A DNA stretch of 64,000 nucleotides, taken from positions 38,094-102,093 of the forward strand of contig NZ_CP015319.1 of assembly GCF_001686985.1 (NCBI RefSeq), in the 5' to 3' direction. Position numbers and translations under genes: made by a program. Source of the DNA: Mesorhizobium amorphae CCNWGS0123. Its GTDB lineage: Bacteria > Pseudomonadota > Alphaproteobacteria > Rhizobiales > Rhizobiaceae. The notes under the pieces are model-generated. The model made no database searches. It was given only the letters and a program-made list of their open reading frames with translations, and had not been told where the DNA came from. This document shows, in pieces, positions 17,675 to 27,111 of the stretch. Position 1 is the first letter of the stretch; each line of letters starts with the position of its first letter.

Positions 17675-18802
17675 TCAAAATACCACCACGCCGCGGATGC
17701 TCGCGCCCTTGTGCATCAGGTCGAAGCCCTTGTTGATGTCTTCGAGCGGCATCGTGTGAGTGATCATTGGGTCGATCTGGATCTTGCCTTGCATGTACCA
17801 GTCGACGATTTTCGGCACGTCGGTGCGGCCACGCGCGCCGCCGAAGGCTGTGCCCATCCAGTTGCGGCCGGTGACCAGCTGAAACGGGCGCGTCGAAATT
17901 TCCTGGCCGGCGCCTGCAACGCCGATGATGACCGACTTGCCCCAGCCGCGATGCGAGGATTCAAGCGCCTGACGCATGACCTTCGTGTTGCCGGTGCAGT
18001 CGAACGTGTAATCGGCGCCACCGATTAAGTCGCCGTTCCGCTTCGTCAGATTGACGAGGTAGGATACGATGTCCTCACCGAATTCCTTCGGATTGACGAA
18101 GTGCGTCATGCCGAACTTTTCACCCCATTCCTTGCGGTTGGGATTGATATCGACGCCGATGATCATGTCGGCGCCGGCAAGGCGAAGTCCCTGCAGCACG
18201 TTAAGACCAATACCACCGAGACCGAAAACGATCGCGGTGGAACCGATCTCTACCTTGGCGGTGTTGATGACGGCACCAATGCCCGTGGTGACGCCGCAGC
18301 CGATATAGCAGATCTTGTCGAAGGGTGCGTCCGGACTGACCTTGGCGAGGGCGATCTCCGGCAGAACGGTGAAGTTCGAGAAGGTCGAGCAGCCCATATA
18401 ATGGTGGATCATGTCCTTGCCAATCGAGAAGCGCGAGGTGCCATCCGGCATCACGCCCTGGCCCTGAGTGGCGCGGATCGACGTACAGAGGTTGGTTTTG
18501 CGGCTCAGGCAGGAATAGCACTCACGGCACTCAGGCGTGTAGAGCGGAATGACGTGATCGCCCTTGTTCACGGAGGTGACGCCGGGGCCAACGTCGATTA
18601 CGATGCCGGCGCCCTCATGGCCGAGGATAGTCGGGAAGAGCCCTTCCGGGTCTGCACCTGAGAGCGTGAAGTCGTCGGTGTGGCAGATGCCGGTAGCCTT
18701 GACCTCGACCAGCACCTCGCCGGCGCTTGGGCCTTCGAGGTCGACCTCCATGATCTCCAGAGGCTTTCCGGCCGCGACAGCGACTGCAGCGCGGGTTTTC
18801 AT
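17675..18802 (-). CDS. frmA: S-(hydroxymethyl)glutathione dehydrogenase (class III alcohol dehydrogenase)
   Basis: 375 residues from the ATG at 18802, the standard length for this class; the upstream extension is unsupported. Catalytic zinc ligand motif GICHTDDFTLSG, GHEGAGIV, structural zinc cysteines in CRECYSCLSRKTNLC, NAD fold at FGLGGIGLNVLQGL, and SRGVVVF-like C-terminus (here SIRGVVVF). It oxidises the spontaneous formaldehyde-glutathione adduct to S-formylglutathione. Sitting between a Rieske ferredoxin and a TIM-barrel protein, it points to formaldehyde release by a demethylating oxygenase in this locus. No S-formylglutathione hydrolase is present nearby. Confidence 0.95.
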   Translation of the reverse strand: MKTRAAVAVAAGKPLEIMEVDLEGPSAGEVLVEVKATGICHTDDFTLSGADPEGLFPTILGHEGAGIVIDVGPGVTSVNKGDHVIPLYTPECRECYSCLSRKTNLCTSIRATQGQGVMPDGTSRFSIGKDMIHHYMGCSTFSNFTVLPEIALAKVSPDAPFDKICYIGCGVTTGIGAVINTAKVEIGSTAIVFGLGGIGLNVLQGLRLAGADMIIGVDINPNRKEWGEKFGMTHFVNPKEFGEDIVSYLVNLTKRNGDLIGGADYTFDCTGNTKVMRQALESSHRGWGKSVIIGVAGAGQEISTRPFQLVTGRNWMGTAFGGARGRTDVPKIVDWYMQGKIQIDPMITHTMPLEDINKGFDLMHKGASIRGVVVF

Positions 18803-18853
18803 GAAATTTCGCTCCGAACAGTTTGCAAATGCATAGGCGTGGATATCCAAATG

Positions 18854-19702
18854 CTATACGGGATCAGCAATTGCCTCCCACCTTTCCCGGACAAGTTTTC
18901 GCATCAAGAGAGCCTCAGCCCATCTATCGGTGCTATCGTTGCCATCCGCAGCGGTGATGGCATATGGCTTTGGTCCTAGTTCACAGACGAAGGCAAGAGT
19001 GCCGTCGGCAGGAGCCTTGCGCCTCCAGCTTCTAAAACCAAATTCCCACCATTCAAGAAACAGGTCCACCCACATGCGGTGATGCGGATACGATATCTCA
19101 ATCTGGACCTGTTCCCGCGAAGCCACCCTGCCGTGAAATGCCCAGCAATTTTCAAGGATTCGGTGAATATAGCTGGTCTCCTCTGCGGGGACAGGAAAAG
19201 GAAATTCCCTGCCGACGAGGAAATGGGAAAGATCGCCGACAAGCCGAAGATCTGGCAGGCAGTCCAACAAATCCAAAACGAAATAGAGATCTGTGGTCAT
19301 GCGGTTGCGGTGCGTTTCAAAATAAACAGGGAAGTCAACCTGTTCAGCTAGGCGGCACCATCCTTCCAAAAGCGGAATGCACTCCTGCAGCCTGCGTGGG
19401 CGTATGTCCGGCTGAATATTTAGATGATGAACGCCACAGTCGACAGCGTTTTCAAGAACCGGCTTGAGATCATCGATTGTCTTGGGAAAGCACTGCCCCT
19501 CCGCAACCATCCCAGCAGCTTTCAGGAGGGGGGAAAGCCGTCGCACCAGTTGCCGATCCGTCCACTCTTCGCTGACGCCGTCGAATTGTTCATTGACTAT
19601 CATTTCGACGTTTTCTTCCATTGATCTTTCGAATCCATCGGTGTGCCGGCGCTCCATAGCCCACAAAGATTGAAGCACAAGAAGCTTTTGTACCATTCTC
19701 AT
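18854..19702 (-). CDS. TIM-barrel (sugar isomerase/epimerase-like) protein
   Basis: 282 residues. The order of metal-ligand-like stretches, HHLNIQPDIRP, PVYFETHRNRMTTD, LVGDLSHFLVGREF and VQIEISYPHHRMWVDL, fits the AP-endonuclease-2/sugar isomerase fold. Ribosome site GGAGA is 6-8 nt before the start. Member of the minus-strand operon with formaldehyde dehydrogenase and Rieske ferredoxin. Probably processes the demethylated product, but the substrate is unknown. Confidence 0.8.
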   Translation of the reverse strand: MRMVQKLLVLQSLWAMERRHTDGFERSMEENVEMIVNEQFDGVSEEWTDRQLVRRLSPLLKAAGMVAEGQCFPKTIDDLKPVLENAVDCGVHHLNIQPDIRPRRLQECIPLLEGWCRLAEQVDFPVYFETHRNRMTTDLYFVLDLLDCLPDLRLVGDLSHFLVGREFPFPVPAEETSYIHRILENCWAFHGRVASREQVQIEISYPHHRMWVDLFLEWWEFGFRSWRRKAPADGTLAFVCELGPKPYAITAADGNDSTDRWAEALLMRKLVRERWEAIADPV

Positions 19703-19752
19703 TCTCCAACCAGCAGAACGCTAGCGAATACCCAAGTCGACGATGCGGTCTC

Positions 19753-21012
19753 TTATGCCGCAGCACTGCTTAACAGCGATCGCAGATCAACCGACGCGTC
19801 GCCGAGGTCCGTGGGACTTGGCCTAACGCTATCCCGCATCAACAGCTGGGCGACTTTCGCGCCGTGTCCGACTTGCCGTGATGAGCCGAAGCCGCTGAAC
19901 CCGACGACTTCCCCATGTTTACCCAAGTGAAAAATCAAATGGGAATCGTCTTGGCAGAAACGATCGACATCATGATGTGACCTATCCGGATAACCAGCCA
20001 CTTGAACCGACTTGTCATATTGATCTGACCACAACCAAGGTTCGGGAAAATATGCCTCGGACATCCCGAGCATGTTTCGCCCCGCCGTTGCTCCTTGGTC
20101 GTTCGCAGTTTTCCAGCATTCAAGGCGTGTCCGGCGTCCATCCTTCAATTCGAATGCGCACGCGTCGCCCGCCGCATATATGAAAGGATCGCTTGTCCTA
20201 AGATGACGATCTACAGCTATACCATTGTCGATAGCCAATCCGGCACTTTTCGCCAGCTCAACCCGGGGTGCCGCACCCACACAAACAAGTACGGTGGTGC
20301 TGCTAATGATAGTCCCATCGTCAAGCTCCACGCCGCGGATCTCGTCGTTACCCACGAATGAAACGATCCGTTTACTAAAGCAGAACTCGACCCCGGCCTG
20401 CTCGTGACAGGACTGAACGCGGTGCGCGAGTTCTTCGTGCAATGTTCGCATCATAATCCTGTGACCGACTTCAATAACGGTCACGGCACAGCCAAGTGCT
20501 CGAGCGCTTGCCGCAACTTCGAGCCCTATGAGCCCGCCGCCAACAATTGCCAATCGCGAACCCGGGGCAATCCGAATCCTTTCGCGAAGCTGAGCGGCGT
20601 CAGCGGCATCCCTGAGACTCAACACGCCGGGGAGATCAGAACCAGGAATTGAAAGCGGACGCGCTTCAGCCCCAGGCGCCAGGAGCAACCTTTCGTATGT
20701 AAGTGTCTGACCGTCTGACAGGATAATGTGGCGTTCGTTGCGGTCGATCGCTGCCACGCGAGCGTTTCGTCTAAACGTGATCTCCTGCTCCTCCATCTTG
20801 TCCGGCGTGAAAATTCGGTGATCTTCGATGGTCCTTTCGCCCCTCAGAATGCTCTTGGAGAGTGGCGGACGCTCATACGGCAGAACGTCCTGCTCTTCGA
20901 ACAGCGTGATTGTGTGGCGCCATCCGCTTGCACGCAAGGCAAGTGCCGCGCTCACGCCTGCGTGTCCCGCCCCTATGATAACCATGCCGCGATCAGTCAC
21001 GGGCTGCTCCAT
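19753..21012 (-). CDS. FAD-dependent ferredoxin reductase
   Basis: 419 residues. N-terminal FAD fold MVIIGAGHAGVSAALALRASG, YERPPLSK (reductase hallmark), central NAD(P) fold LAIVGGGLIGLEVAASARALG, second FAD contact YAAGDACAF, and a C-terminal reductase domain (ECWKTANDQGATAGRNML). Passes electrons from NAD(P)H to a Rieske ferredoxin, here most likely the one at 17281-17604. Located 50 nt upstream of the TIM-barrel gene. A second, different reductase follows at 22353-23567. Confidence 0.92.
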   Translation of the reverse strand: MEQPVTDRGMVIIGAGHAGVSAALALRASGWRHTITLFEEQDVLPYERPPLSKSILRGERTIEDHRIFTPDKMEEQEITFRRNARVAAIDRNERHIILSDGQTLTYERLLLAPGAEARPLSIPGSDLPGVLSLRDAADAAQLRERIRIAPGSRLAIVGGGLIGLEVAASARALGCAVTVIEVGHRIMMRTLHEELAHRVQSCHEQAGVEFCFSKRIVSFVGNDEIRGVELDDGTIISSTTVLVCVGAAPRVELAKSAGLAIDNGIAVDRHLRTSDPFIYAAGDACAFELKDGRRTRLECWKTANDQGATAGRNMLGMSEAYFPEPWLWSDQYDKSVQVAGYPDRSHHDVDRFCQDDSHLIFHLGKHGEVVGFSGFGSSRQVGHGAKVAQLLMRDSVRPSPTDLGDASVDLRSLLSSAAA

Positions 21013-21599
21013 CTGTGTTTGAGCGACTGATGCGCCCTACTCATGCTGACCTAACAGAATAGATTGCACGATGTCAGGGTAGACTTGAGTGTTTTCCATC
21101 AAACCGCGGAAAGGCAAACGGGTCACTCCATAATCTGGGTTTCCTAGGCCGTTCCAATCCCCAAGCTATTCCCTTTCGGCCAGCAACTACGTCGTTTTAG
21201 AAATGTTTTCTTCCATGGTGACGAACCGACTTTTTCCGCCAACTGATGTGAACCACAGATCAAGACAGACCGCACCACCGCGGCAACGTCGTGTTCGGTG
21301 CCGCGATCAGGCGCCGACAACGCAGCCGTTGACCTTTGCGCTGTCGTTGGCTTTCGCGGTATTCCGGCCGATCCTTGGATCGGCTCGGGCTTAGGTGCGT
21401 CCGCACCATCCAAATGCGTCTAGTGGCTAGCAGCACATCATTGCCTGCGTTCGAAGCTCCCTGCTGTTGCCGACCGTCGTTCTGAGACTCACGATCCTCG
21501 TCTTCTTCGCTTCAGCCAGGTCTCCTGGCACCTTCTAAGGGCTCATCGTCGACCACACGTCGCCATAAGTGTTGAGCTGCACCGGCGTTTCCACCGAGT
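21013..21599. other. Intergenic debris beside ISL3 remnant
   Basis: No gene recognised. About 590 bp separating the two reductase genes on the far side of the ISL3 remnant; short frames only. Near 21605 the sequence GGTTCTGACGCACTTTTGC resembles ISL3-family terminal repeats, suggesting an old insertion end. Confidence 0.35.
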
Positions 21600-22075
21600 A
21601 GTGGTTCTGACGCACTTTTGCTGAAGTGGAATGGCTATGTCGCACCGATCGGTCGCGCCTGCAGCAGATCGAGTTTTGCGCGCCTGTACATCTGACGTTT
21701 GATGAGCTTCAGACGCGTGATCTGGTCTTCTGTCCGTTCGACGACACGCCGACGAACCACCCGCAATAGAGTGTAATATCACCGGCATCATAAGGCGATT
21801 AATCCGCCGCAGGTCTGTCGCCAAGCGCCAAACCAAGATGGTAGACGATCGTATCCAGCCGCTGGGTCCGACGGCTGTAACGAGCCAGGACACCGTCGTC
21901 GAATTTTTCGTAGAAGACGCGGCGACCGCAAAGGACAGCGTCGCACCAAAACCGACGCGCCACGACGGTCAATTCTACCTGTCGACCGCCAAGCGGCAAG
22001 TCTGCAGGCCGGCGCAGATATCGGCTTTGAACGCGTCGGCTCTCCGCAGTTCGGACTAGTCCCCGTGGGGCAGCG
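21600..22075 (-). pseudogene. Degraded ISL3-family transposase
   Basis: Minus-strand frames give RRVQSRYLRRPADLPLGGR, RRFWCDAVLCGRRVFYEKF and YHLGLALGDRPAAD, the N-terminal zinc-binding region and first helices of ISL3 transposases. The sequence then jumps, with frame changes, to TEDQITRLKLIKRQMYRRAK, which belongs near the C-terminus. The catalytic middle is gone. The insertion lies between two reductase genes of the demethylase-like locus and may have split their operon. Confidence 0.75.
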
Positions 22076-22352
22076 AGATCGCAAGAGGATATGAACGATT
22101 TCACTGACAATCTTGACTTAATCCACAGCAAAGCCATGCGGCGCGAGGCTCGCGCGTTGAAACCGATAGTGCATCCGCAGATCCTCCTAGAAATCACCGG
22201 AAATCTCATACGCAACAGCAGCAAAAAAGTCAGAGCCAGCTCTCAGTGGAAATCAACAGGCTTGGGGCGAGCGGGGTTCGGCATGACGCATTTCGTTAAA
22301 CTGACGAGGCGTCGCATCCACCTCACGGTGGTTAGCTCGGATTGCTGCGCTG

Positions 22353-23567
22353 CTACTCGAGCACGCCTTTTTCTAGGGCTTGGGGTTCGGGGTTCAATCT
22401 TTCGGAGATCCAATAGTTCGCTCGGCGGATTTCGCGCCCGATTATCTCCACTTTGCCGAAGCCGGTGGCACCTATAAGTCGTCCCGCAACATCAAGATGG
22501 TAGAGAATGAACGCGCCACCGATATGGCGGGTCACCGCAGAGGAACCTAGATGCGGCAATCCAACGATCTGAATCGACCAATCATACTGGTCGGACCAGA
22601 AGAATGGGACCGAGTTGCCCGCCACCTCCTGCCCGAGAAGAGAGGCCGAGACAATCCGCGCATGACCTTCGGCATTCTGCCAAGCCTCTACTCTGATATG
22701 TCGCTCGAACAGGGGGTGCCAGAAAGAGGCGCAGTCGCCGCACGCATAAATGTCTGGATGCGACGTTCTAAGCCCCGAATCTGTGATGATTCCACCCTCG
22801 ACGGTTAAGCCAGCCGACTTTGCCAAGCTGGTGTTCGCGCTGACGCCGGTGCCCACAACCGCCACATCGCAGGGGATGATCTCACCGGTGGAAAGATGTG
22901 CCGATTTCAATGTCCCAGAAGCATCGGCCACGAATTTTTCAATCATGCTGCCGAATCGGAAATTGACCCCGGCAGCATGATGATGCAACGCGACGGCGTC
23001 GCTCAGGCGTCTCGGGGCGATCCGTGCAAGCAGCCGGTCGGACGCCTCAACCACCAAAACACTCATTCCTCGCAGGCGCGCAGCAGCCGCAACCTCTAGA
23101 CCGATGAAACCGCCTCCGACGACAATCAGTCGTCTGCCCTTGGAAAAATGTCTTCCAATCTTTTTCGCGTCATCGAACGTCCGGAGGCTGTGGACGCCAT
23201 GATTGTGGCTGCCAGCCACGGAGAACTGGCGAACATACGAGCCAGTCGCGATGACCAGCTTGTCATATGAAATGGCCTGACCGGTGCTCGTTTGAACGGA
23301 TTTGTTCCCGACGTCCAAAACGGCGGCTGACACATTAGCGACGAGATCGACACCTTGCCATGCAAGGTCATGTTCGCGCCATATAAGGCAGTCAGCCAGT
23401 TCGGAAGTGCCGAGGAGGACGCCTTTTGAAAGGGGAGGTCGATTATATGGCGGATGTGCCTCGCTGCCGATCAACGTAATCTCGAAGTCGCGACCGGCGT
23501 TCGATACGATCTGCGCGACACGTCCCCCCGCCTGTCCCCCGCCAATTATGACTAGCCTTGTCGTCAT
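22353..23567 (-). CDS. FAD-dependent ferredoxin reductase
   Basis: 404 residues. LVIIGGGQAGGRVAQIVSNAG FAD fold, YNRPPLSKGVL, NAD(P) fold IVVGGGFIGLEVAAAARLRG, YACGDCASFWHPLF second FAD motif, and the reductase C-terminal domain. Only moderately like the reductase at 19753-21012, so this is not a recent duplication. First gene of the minus-strand locus, transcribed divergently from the LacI regulator 115 bp away, so it is likely under that regulator's control. Confidence 0.92.
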   Translation of the reverse strand: MTTRLVIIGGGQAGGRVAQIVSNAGRDFEITLIGSEAHPPYNRPPLSKGVLLGTSELADCLIWREHDLAWQGVDLVANVSAAVLDVGNKSVQTSTGQAISYDKLVIATGSYVRQFSVAGSHNHGVHSLRTFDDAKKIGRHFSKGRRLIVVGGGFIGLEVAAAARLRGMSVLVVEASDRLLARIAPRRLSDAVALHHHAAGVNFRFGSMIEKFVADASGTLKSAHLSTGEIIPCDVAVVGTGVSANTSLAKSAGLTVEGGIITDSGLRTSHPDIYACGDCASFWHPLFERHIRVEAWQNAEGHARIVSASLLGQEVAGNSVPFFWSDQYDWSIQIVGLPHLGSSAVTRHIGGAFILYHLDVAGRLIGATGFGKVEIIGREIRRANYWISERLNPEPQALEKGVLE

Positions 23568-23682
23568 TTTAACTTGCGGGTTCGAACTCTGATGAGCAAT
23601 TTCGATGTCTCTTTGGTTTCTTTCTATACGCCAGACCGAGTGGGTACTTCTACTGGTTTGTGGTCGAATGATATAGGTTCAT

Positions 23683-24684
23683 ATGATGAGGGTAAAACTG
23701 AAATTGATTTCAGAACTAGCGGGCGTTGGCCTTGCAACGGTAGATCGCGTACTGAATGAACGGGGGGGCGTCAAGCCCGAAACGGCCCGCAAAGTCCTCG
23801 ATGCTGCTAGGCGACTCGGCTGGGGAAAATCGTTGCCGCTGCCTTATCGAAGCGGACTTCGATTTGAGATATTGCTAGGCCGACGTGAACTTCCCTACGT
23901 TGCGCAGATCAACGATGCCTTCGAGCGCTACCGACCCTTGATTGACCGCAGCGTTACGCTTCAGCGCACATTCGTTGACGATACCAAGCCTCACCGCGTT
24001 GCCGAAGCGATTCTTAAGGCGCGCTGCAATGCGTTGATTGTTTATGGACAGGAGCACGATGCCGTTCTCGACGCGGTCGGCTCCATCACGTCCGCGGGTG
24101 TGCCCGTTGTCACTATGCTTTCGGATTTGCCGACCACGCCTCGGTTGGCCTACGTCGGCATAGATCACTATAAAGCTGGTAGGGCCTCAGCCTTCTTTAT
24201 GGCCAAGATGGCGCGTCGACCCGGTCCTGTCATCGGGCTGTATAGCAGCTTCCAGTATAGAGCACAGGCCGACAGGATCGCGGGCTTTCGCGACGGCCTT
24301 CGAGATTATTCGCCAGACAGGCACGCCACGGTACTGGTTGAAGGGCAAGATGACGAAACCCTCATACGAGATTTGCTTTCGCAGGCGCTTCGCAGCCATC
24401 CTAATGCCGCAGGTATTTACAATGCGGGCGCATTCAACAATGCCATAAAGCAGACCCTCCCTGCAGTCCACCCTTTAGATCGTTTGATTATCATTGCGCA
24501 CGGCCTTACAGAAGACACGATGAGTATGTTGGAAGATGAGACTATTACAATAGTAATTGATCATAATATAGACCTGCAAGTTCGACAGGCGATTGAAGTT
24601 TTAAACTATCGGTTCGGTCTCTCCGATAAGATGTATGGCGCGACCTCTGTCCCTTTCACGCTGCACATGCGAGACAACGTATAG
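23683..24684 (+). CDS. LacI-family transcriptional regulator
   Basis: 333 residues. N-terminal helix-turn-helix LKLISELAGVGLATVDRVLNERGGVKPETARKVLDAA with the hinge helix, followed by a periplasmic-binding-protein-like sensor domain (LAYVGIDHYKAGRASAFFMA; GIYNAGAFNNAIKQTL). Divergent from the reductase operon and upstream of the membrane hydroxylase. Probably senses a sugar- or cyclitol-like ligand of the pathway. Two adjacent ATGs at the start; the first is given. Confidence 0.9.
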   Translation: MMRVKLKLISELAGVGLATVDRVLNERGGVKPETARKVLDAARRLGWGKSLPLPYRSGLRFEILLGRRELPYVAQINDAFERYRPLIDRSVTLQRTFVDDTKPHRVAEAILKARCNALIVYGQEHDAVLDAVGSITSAGVPVVTMLSDLPTTPRLAYVGIDHYKAGRASAFFMAKMARRPGPVIGLYSSFQYRAQADRIAGFRDGLRDYSPDRHATVLVEGQDDETLIRDLLSQALRSHPNAAGIYNAGAFNNAIKQTLPAVHPLDRLIIIAHGLTEDTMSMLEDETITIVIDHNIDLQVRQAIEVLNYRFGLSDKMYGATSVPFTLHMRDNV

Positions 24685-25186
24685 TACGTGGGCGAAAGGC
24701 GTGGCGGGCTTCCTCCTCGCCTTTGTTGCTATTGACGATGTGCGTTTTGTTCTTAGCTTTGCGTTGGCGAAGGCGATACTTCAAAATTCGCCAGGCACCG
24801 CTAACTCTCGTTGAGATTTGGCACATGCCTCACCGAGATCCAATTTCCTTATTTCCGGAACCAGAGCGAAGCCAAGACTATCGTATCGAGACATGTTAGC
24901 GACCGCTTTTCTAAGCGGTTAGGTACTGCTTCAGGTTGCAAGGAGGCATGCAGTGGTTGGAAAGGCAGCATGTCGGCGCCAATGCGGTACGGCTTCTCTG
25001 GTTGCTGCCGACTCCTATGGCTCCGACCTCTTGGCGGCATGGACTGAGAGCTGTGACGCCAAAACGAGTGAAAGATAGTCGAGCATCCGTTGAGGGTTTC
25101 GCATCAAAAGTGGCATGGCGCCGAGAAAATTTCGTTGGTAATTATGGGGAGGAGATTGATCGATACACCCCCGCAGGATGGCCTAA
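24685..25186. other. Intergenic, no gene recognised
   Basis: 500 bp between the LacI regulator and the hydroxylase. GGGGAGGAG at 25146-25154 looks like a ribosome site but leads to no long frame; it may belong to a lost upstream gene. The hydroxylase itself uses AGGA at 25175-25178. Confidence 0.35.
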
Positions 25187-26197
25187 ATGGTACACGAAAC
25201 AGAACGCGTCGACACCGGTGGCTGGGCTCCTCCAGAGCTTATCGAGATCCCGCCGGTCTTTGTATGGCCACCTCGTCCTATAGACGTATTTAAGTTCGTC
25301 TTTGGTTGGAATGGGTATTTGTACCCTTACACCGTTTTGTATGCGGGCCTAGGTTTCTTAGCGTGGTGGTATCTGATACCAGACTTTGCTGAAATGAAGA
25401 ATTTGCGCTTCGATTGGATCGCGAAGCTGTTTCTTGAGAACCTTGCAATCATCATTGTATGGACCAGCTTCTGGCATCTAAGGCTTTACGTTCAACGGGC
25501 GCAGGACACTGAATACAAGTTCAACAAGCGGTGGCCAAAGAACTCTGACTTGTTCCTTTTCGGCAATCAATTCTATGACAACGCCTTCCTGACGCTTGTC
25601 AGCGCGGTGCCGATATGGACGGCCTATCTGGTCCTTACGCTTTGGGCTATGGCGAATGGGTGGATTCCCTACGTCGACGCCCGCGAGCATCCGATCTACG
25701 TAGCGCTTTTCGTGTTGCTGTTGCCGCTATTCCGGGAAGTGCATTTTTATGCGATTCATCGCCTGGTCCACTGGCCGGTTCTCTATCGCTGGATCCACAG
25801 TGTTCATCATAAGAACTCAAACCCAACGCCCTGGTCTGGCTTGGCAATGCACCCGGCGGAGCATGTCCTCCTTTTCTCGTCTATCCTTCTCAATTGGATT
25901 ATACCTTCGAACCCGTTCATGGTTGTAATGCATTTGCTTCGGATTTCTTTGAATTCGGTGGTCGACCACACCGGTTTTGGCAAAGTTGTCTTTGTGGATG
26001 GCAAGGCCCAAATCGATGGGGCGTCATATTCGCACTATCTCCATCACCGCTTCTTTGAGGTAAACTATAGTGATGGTGTTGTGCCGATCGACAGGTTATT
26101 TGGCACCTTTCATGATGGATCCCAGAAGGCCCATAACACAATGAACGAGCGGTTTAAGAAAAAGAACGCAAAAGAACCAAGCGCGCCTACTCCTTGA
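25187..26197 (+). CDS. Fatty acid hydroxylase/sterol desaturase superfamily membrane protein
   Basis: 336 residues with several hydrophobic segments (about 45-65, 85-105, 140-160, 175-190 and 220-240). Histidine boxes HRLVHW, HSVHHKN and HYLHHRF are the di-iron ligands of this superfamily, so it should be an O2-dependent hydroxylase in the inner membrane. An in-frame stop just upstream fixes the start near 25187. With the MocE-type ferredoxin and FAD reductases in the same locus it can form a complete three-component oxygenase; hydroxylation of a methyl group would release formaldehyde for the dehydrogenase at 17675. It plays the part MocD plays in rhizopine demethylation, though I cannot claim orthology to MocD. 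Confidence 0.88.
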   Translation: MVHETERVDTGGWAPPELIEIPPVFVWPPRPIDVFKFVFGWNGYLYPYTVLYAGLGFLAWWYLIPDFAEMKNLRFDWIAKLFLENLAIIIVWTSFWHLRLYVQRAQDTEYKFNKRWPKNSDLFLFGNQFYDNAFLTLVSAVPIWTAYLVLTLWAMANGWIPYVDAREHPIYVALFVLLLPLFREVHFYAIHRLVHWPVLYRWIHSVHHKNSNPTPWSGLAMHPAEHVLLFSSILLNWIIPSNPFMVVMHLLRISLNSVVDHTGFGKVVFVDGKAQIDGASYSHYLHHRFFEVNYSDGVVPIDRLFGTFHDGSQKAHNTMNERFKKKNAKEPSAPTP

Positions 26198-26540
26198 AAC
26201 AGACTCAGTGGCTGTCTTTCTCCTAGTGAGAAAATGCGCTCTTAAAACTGATCATAAAATACGTTTTCTCCTCCTGCTGCCACGGAGCGCGAACTGCGTT
26301 TGACGTCAAATCAAAAAACCCGGCATGACTGTGCCGGGTTTTGAGCATTCCAATGGTTTTTAGGTCTTATCCTGTTATTCGGCGCTCCCACTGGAATGCA
26401 CCCCCCAGACTGAGACAAAGAAAATCGCGGACAGTTTCCCCGCAGGGAGAGGAAACTGACGTATGGCCGGACGGCAAAGAGTTGGCGCATCGCTTACTGC
26501 ACAGGTGCTGAAAGGCGTTAGTGGGCACGGCGGGTCGCCG
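26198..26540. other. Intergenic with terminator, junction to conjugation debris
   Basis: Holds the terminator at 26315-26342. After that, a short frame from the ATG at 26464 (MAGRQRVGASLTAQVL) is not recognised. The stretch marks the edge between the hydroxylase locus and the truncated traG. Confidence 0.4.
26315..26342 (+). terminator. Rho-independent terminator after hydroxylase gene
   Basis: AAAACCCGGCA and TGCCGGGTTTT form an 11-bp stem with a short loop; A-run before and T-run after make it usable in both directions. It follows the hydroxylase stop by about 120 bp. Confidence 0.8.
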
Positions 26541-27086
26541 TCATCGCGAAGGCGTGATCGAAGGACCGACGACTCGTCGGGCTGATTTCGGCGCGACTCG
26601 GCTCATGGTCGAACGGTAGCCGGCACTCGCCGCATAGGTCTCGCCCCGCAGGTCGAGAGCCACGAGCGAATGCGGCCAGATCAAGGCGTTCGGGATGATG
26701 AGAGACGTGCCTTTACCCGAGCGCGGCGGCCCTATGACGAAGCCGCCAACATCATCGCCGTCAATCCACAATTTCTTGCCGCCGATCAGCTTGCCCTGCG
26801 TCAAACGAAGCTTGCCGGAGCGCTGATCGCGGCCGGGCGAGGAAATTTCGGCAAGCCTGCCGCCGGCTCGACCGACGAAGACGCCCCCCACTTTCGTCAG
26901 GCCGGTCTTCGATACGTCGCTCATCGTCATGAAGCGAGAGTCATTGCGCTTTCTCGGGCGCATGAGAAACAGGCTGACCAGTGGCGCAAGAAACCCTAAT
27001 GCTCCTGCTGCAACGGCGTATTGGACCCGGCCAAAATCCCTGGCCATCGTGTCCGCCCAAGCTTGTGTCGAAGTCTCGCGGGCCAC
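26541..27086 (-). pseudogene. Truncated VirD4/TraG-type coupling protein
   Basis: 181 residues of what is normally a ~600-residue protein. An N-terminal membrane segment (YAVAAGALGFLAPLVSLFLM), then GGVFVGR and the Walker A motif GFVIGPPRSGKGTS, followed by LIIPNALIWPHSLVALDLRGETY. After SAGYRST the sequence departs from the family and stops. VirD4/TraG couples relaxosome DNA to a type IV secretion channel; this copy cannot function. It indicates a past integrative or conjugative element here. Confidence 0.82.
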
Positions 27087-27111
27087 GCGCCAATGCTCAC
27101 CTCCAACCGCG

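Noticed and set aside
23683..24684. Calling the LacI regulator MocR
   Set aside because: MocR proteins are GntR-aminotransferase fusions; this is a LacI-type protein.
25187..26197. Naming the membrane hydroxylase MocD
   Set aside because: The His boxes fit the sterol-desaturase/fatty-acid-hydroxylase type, while MocD is described as a hydrocarbon-oxygenase relative. The context is similar, but orthology cannot be shown by eye.
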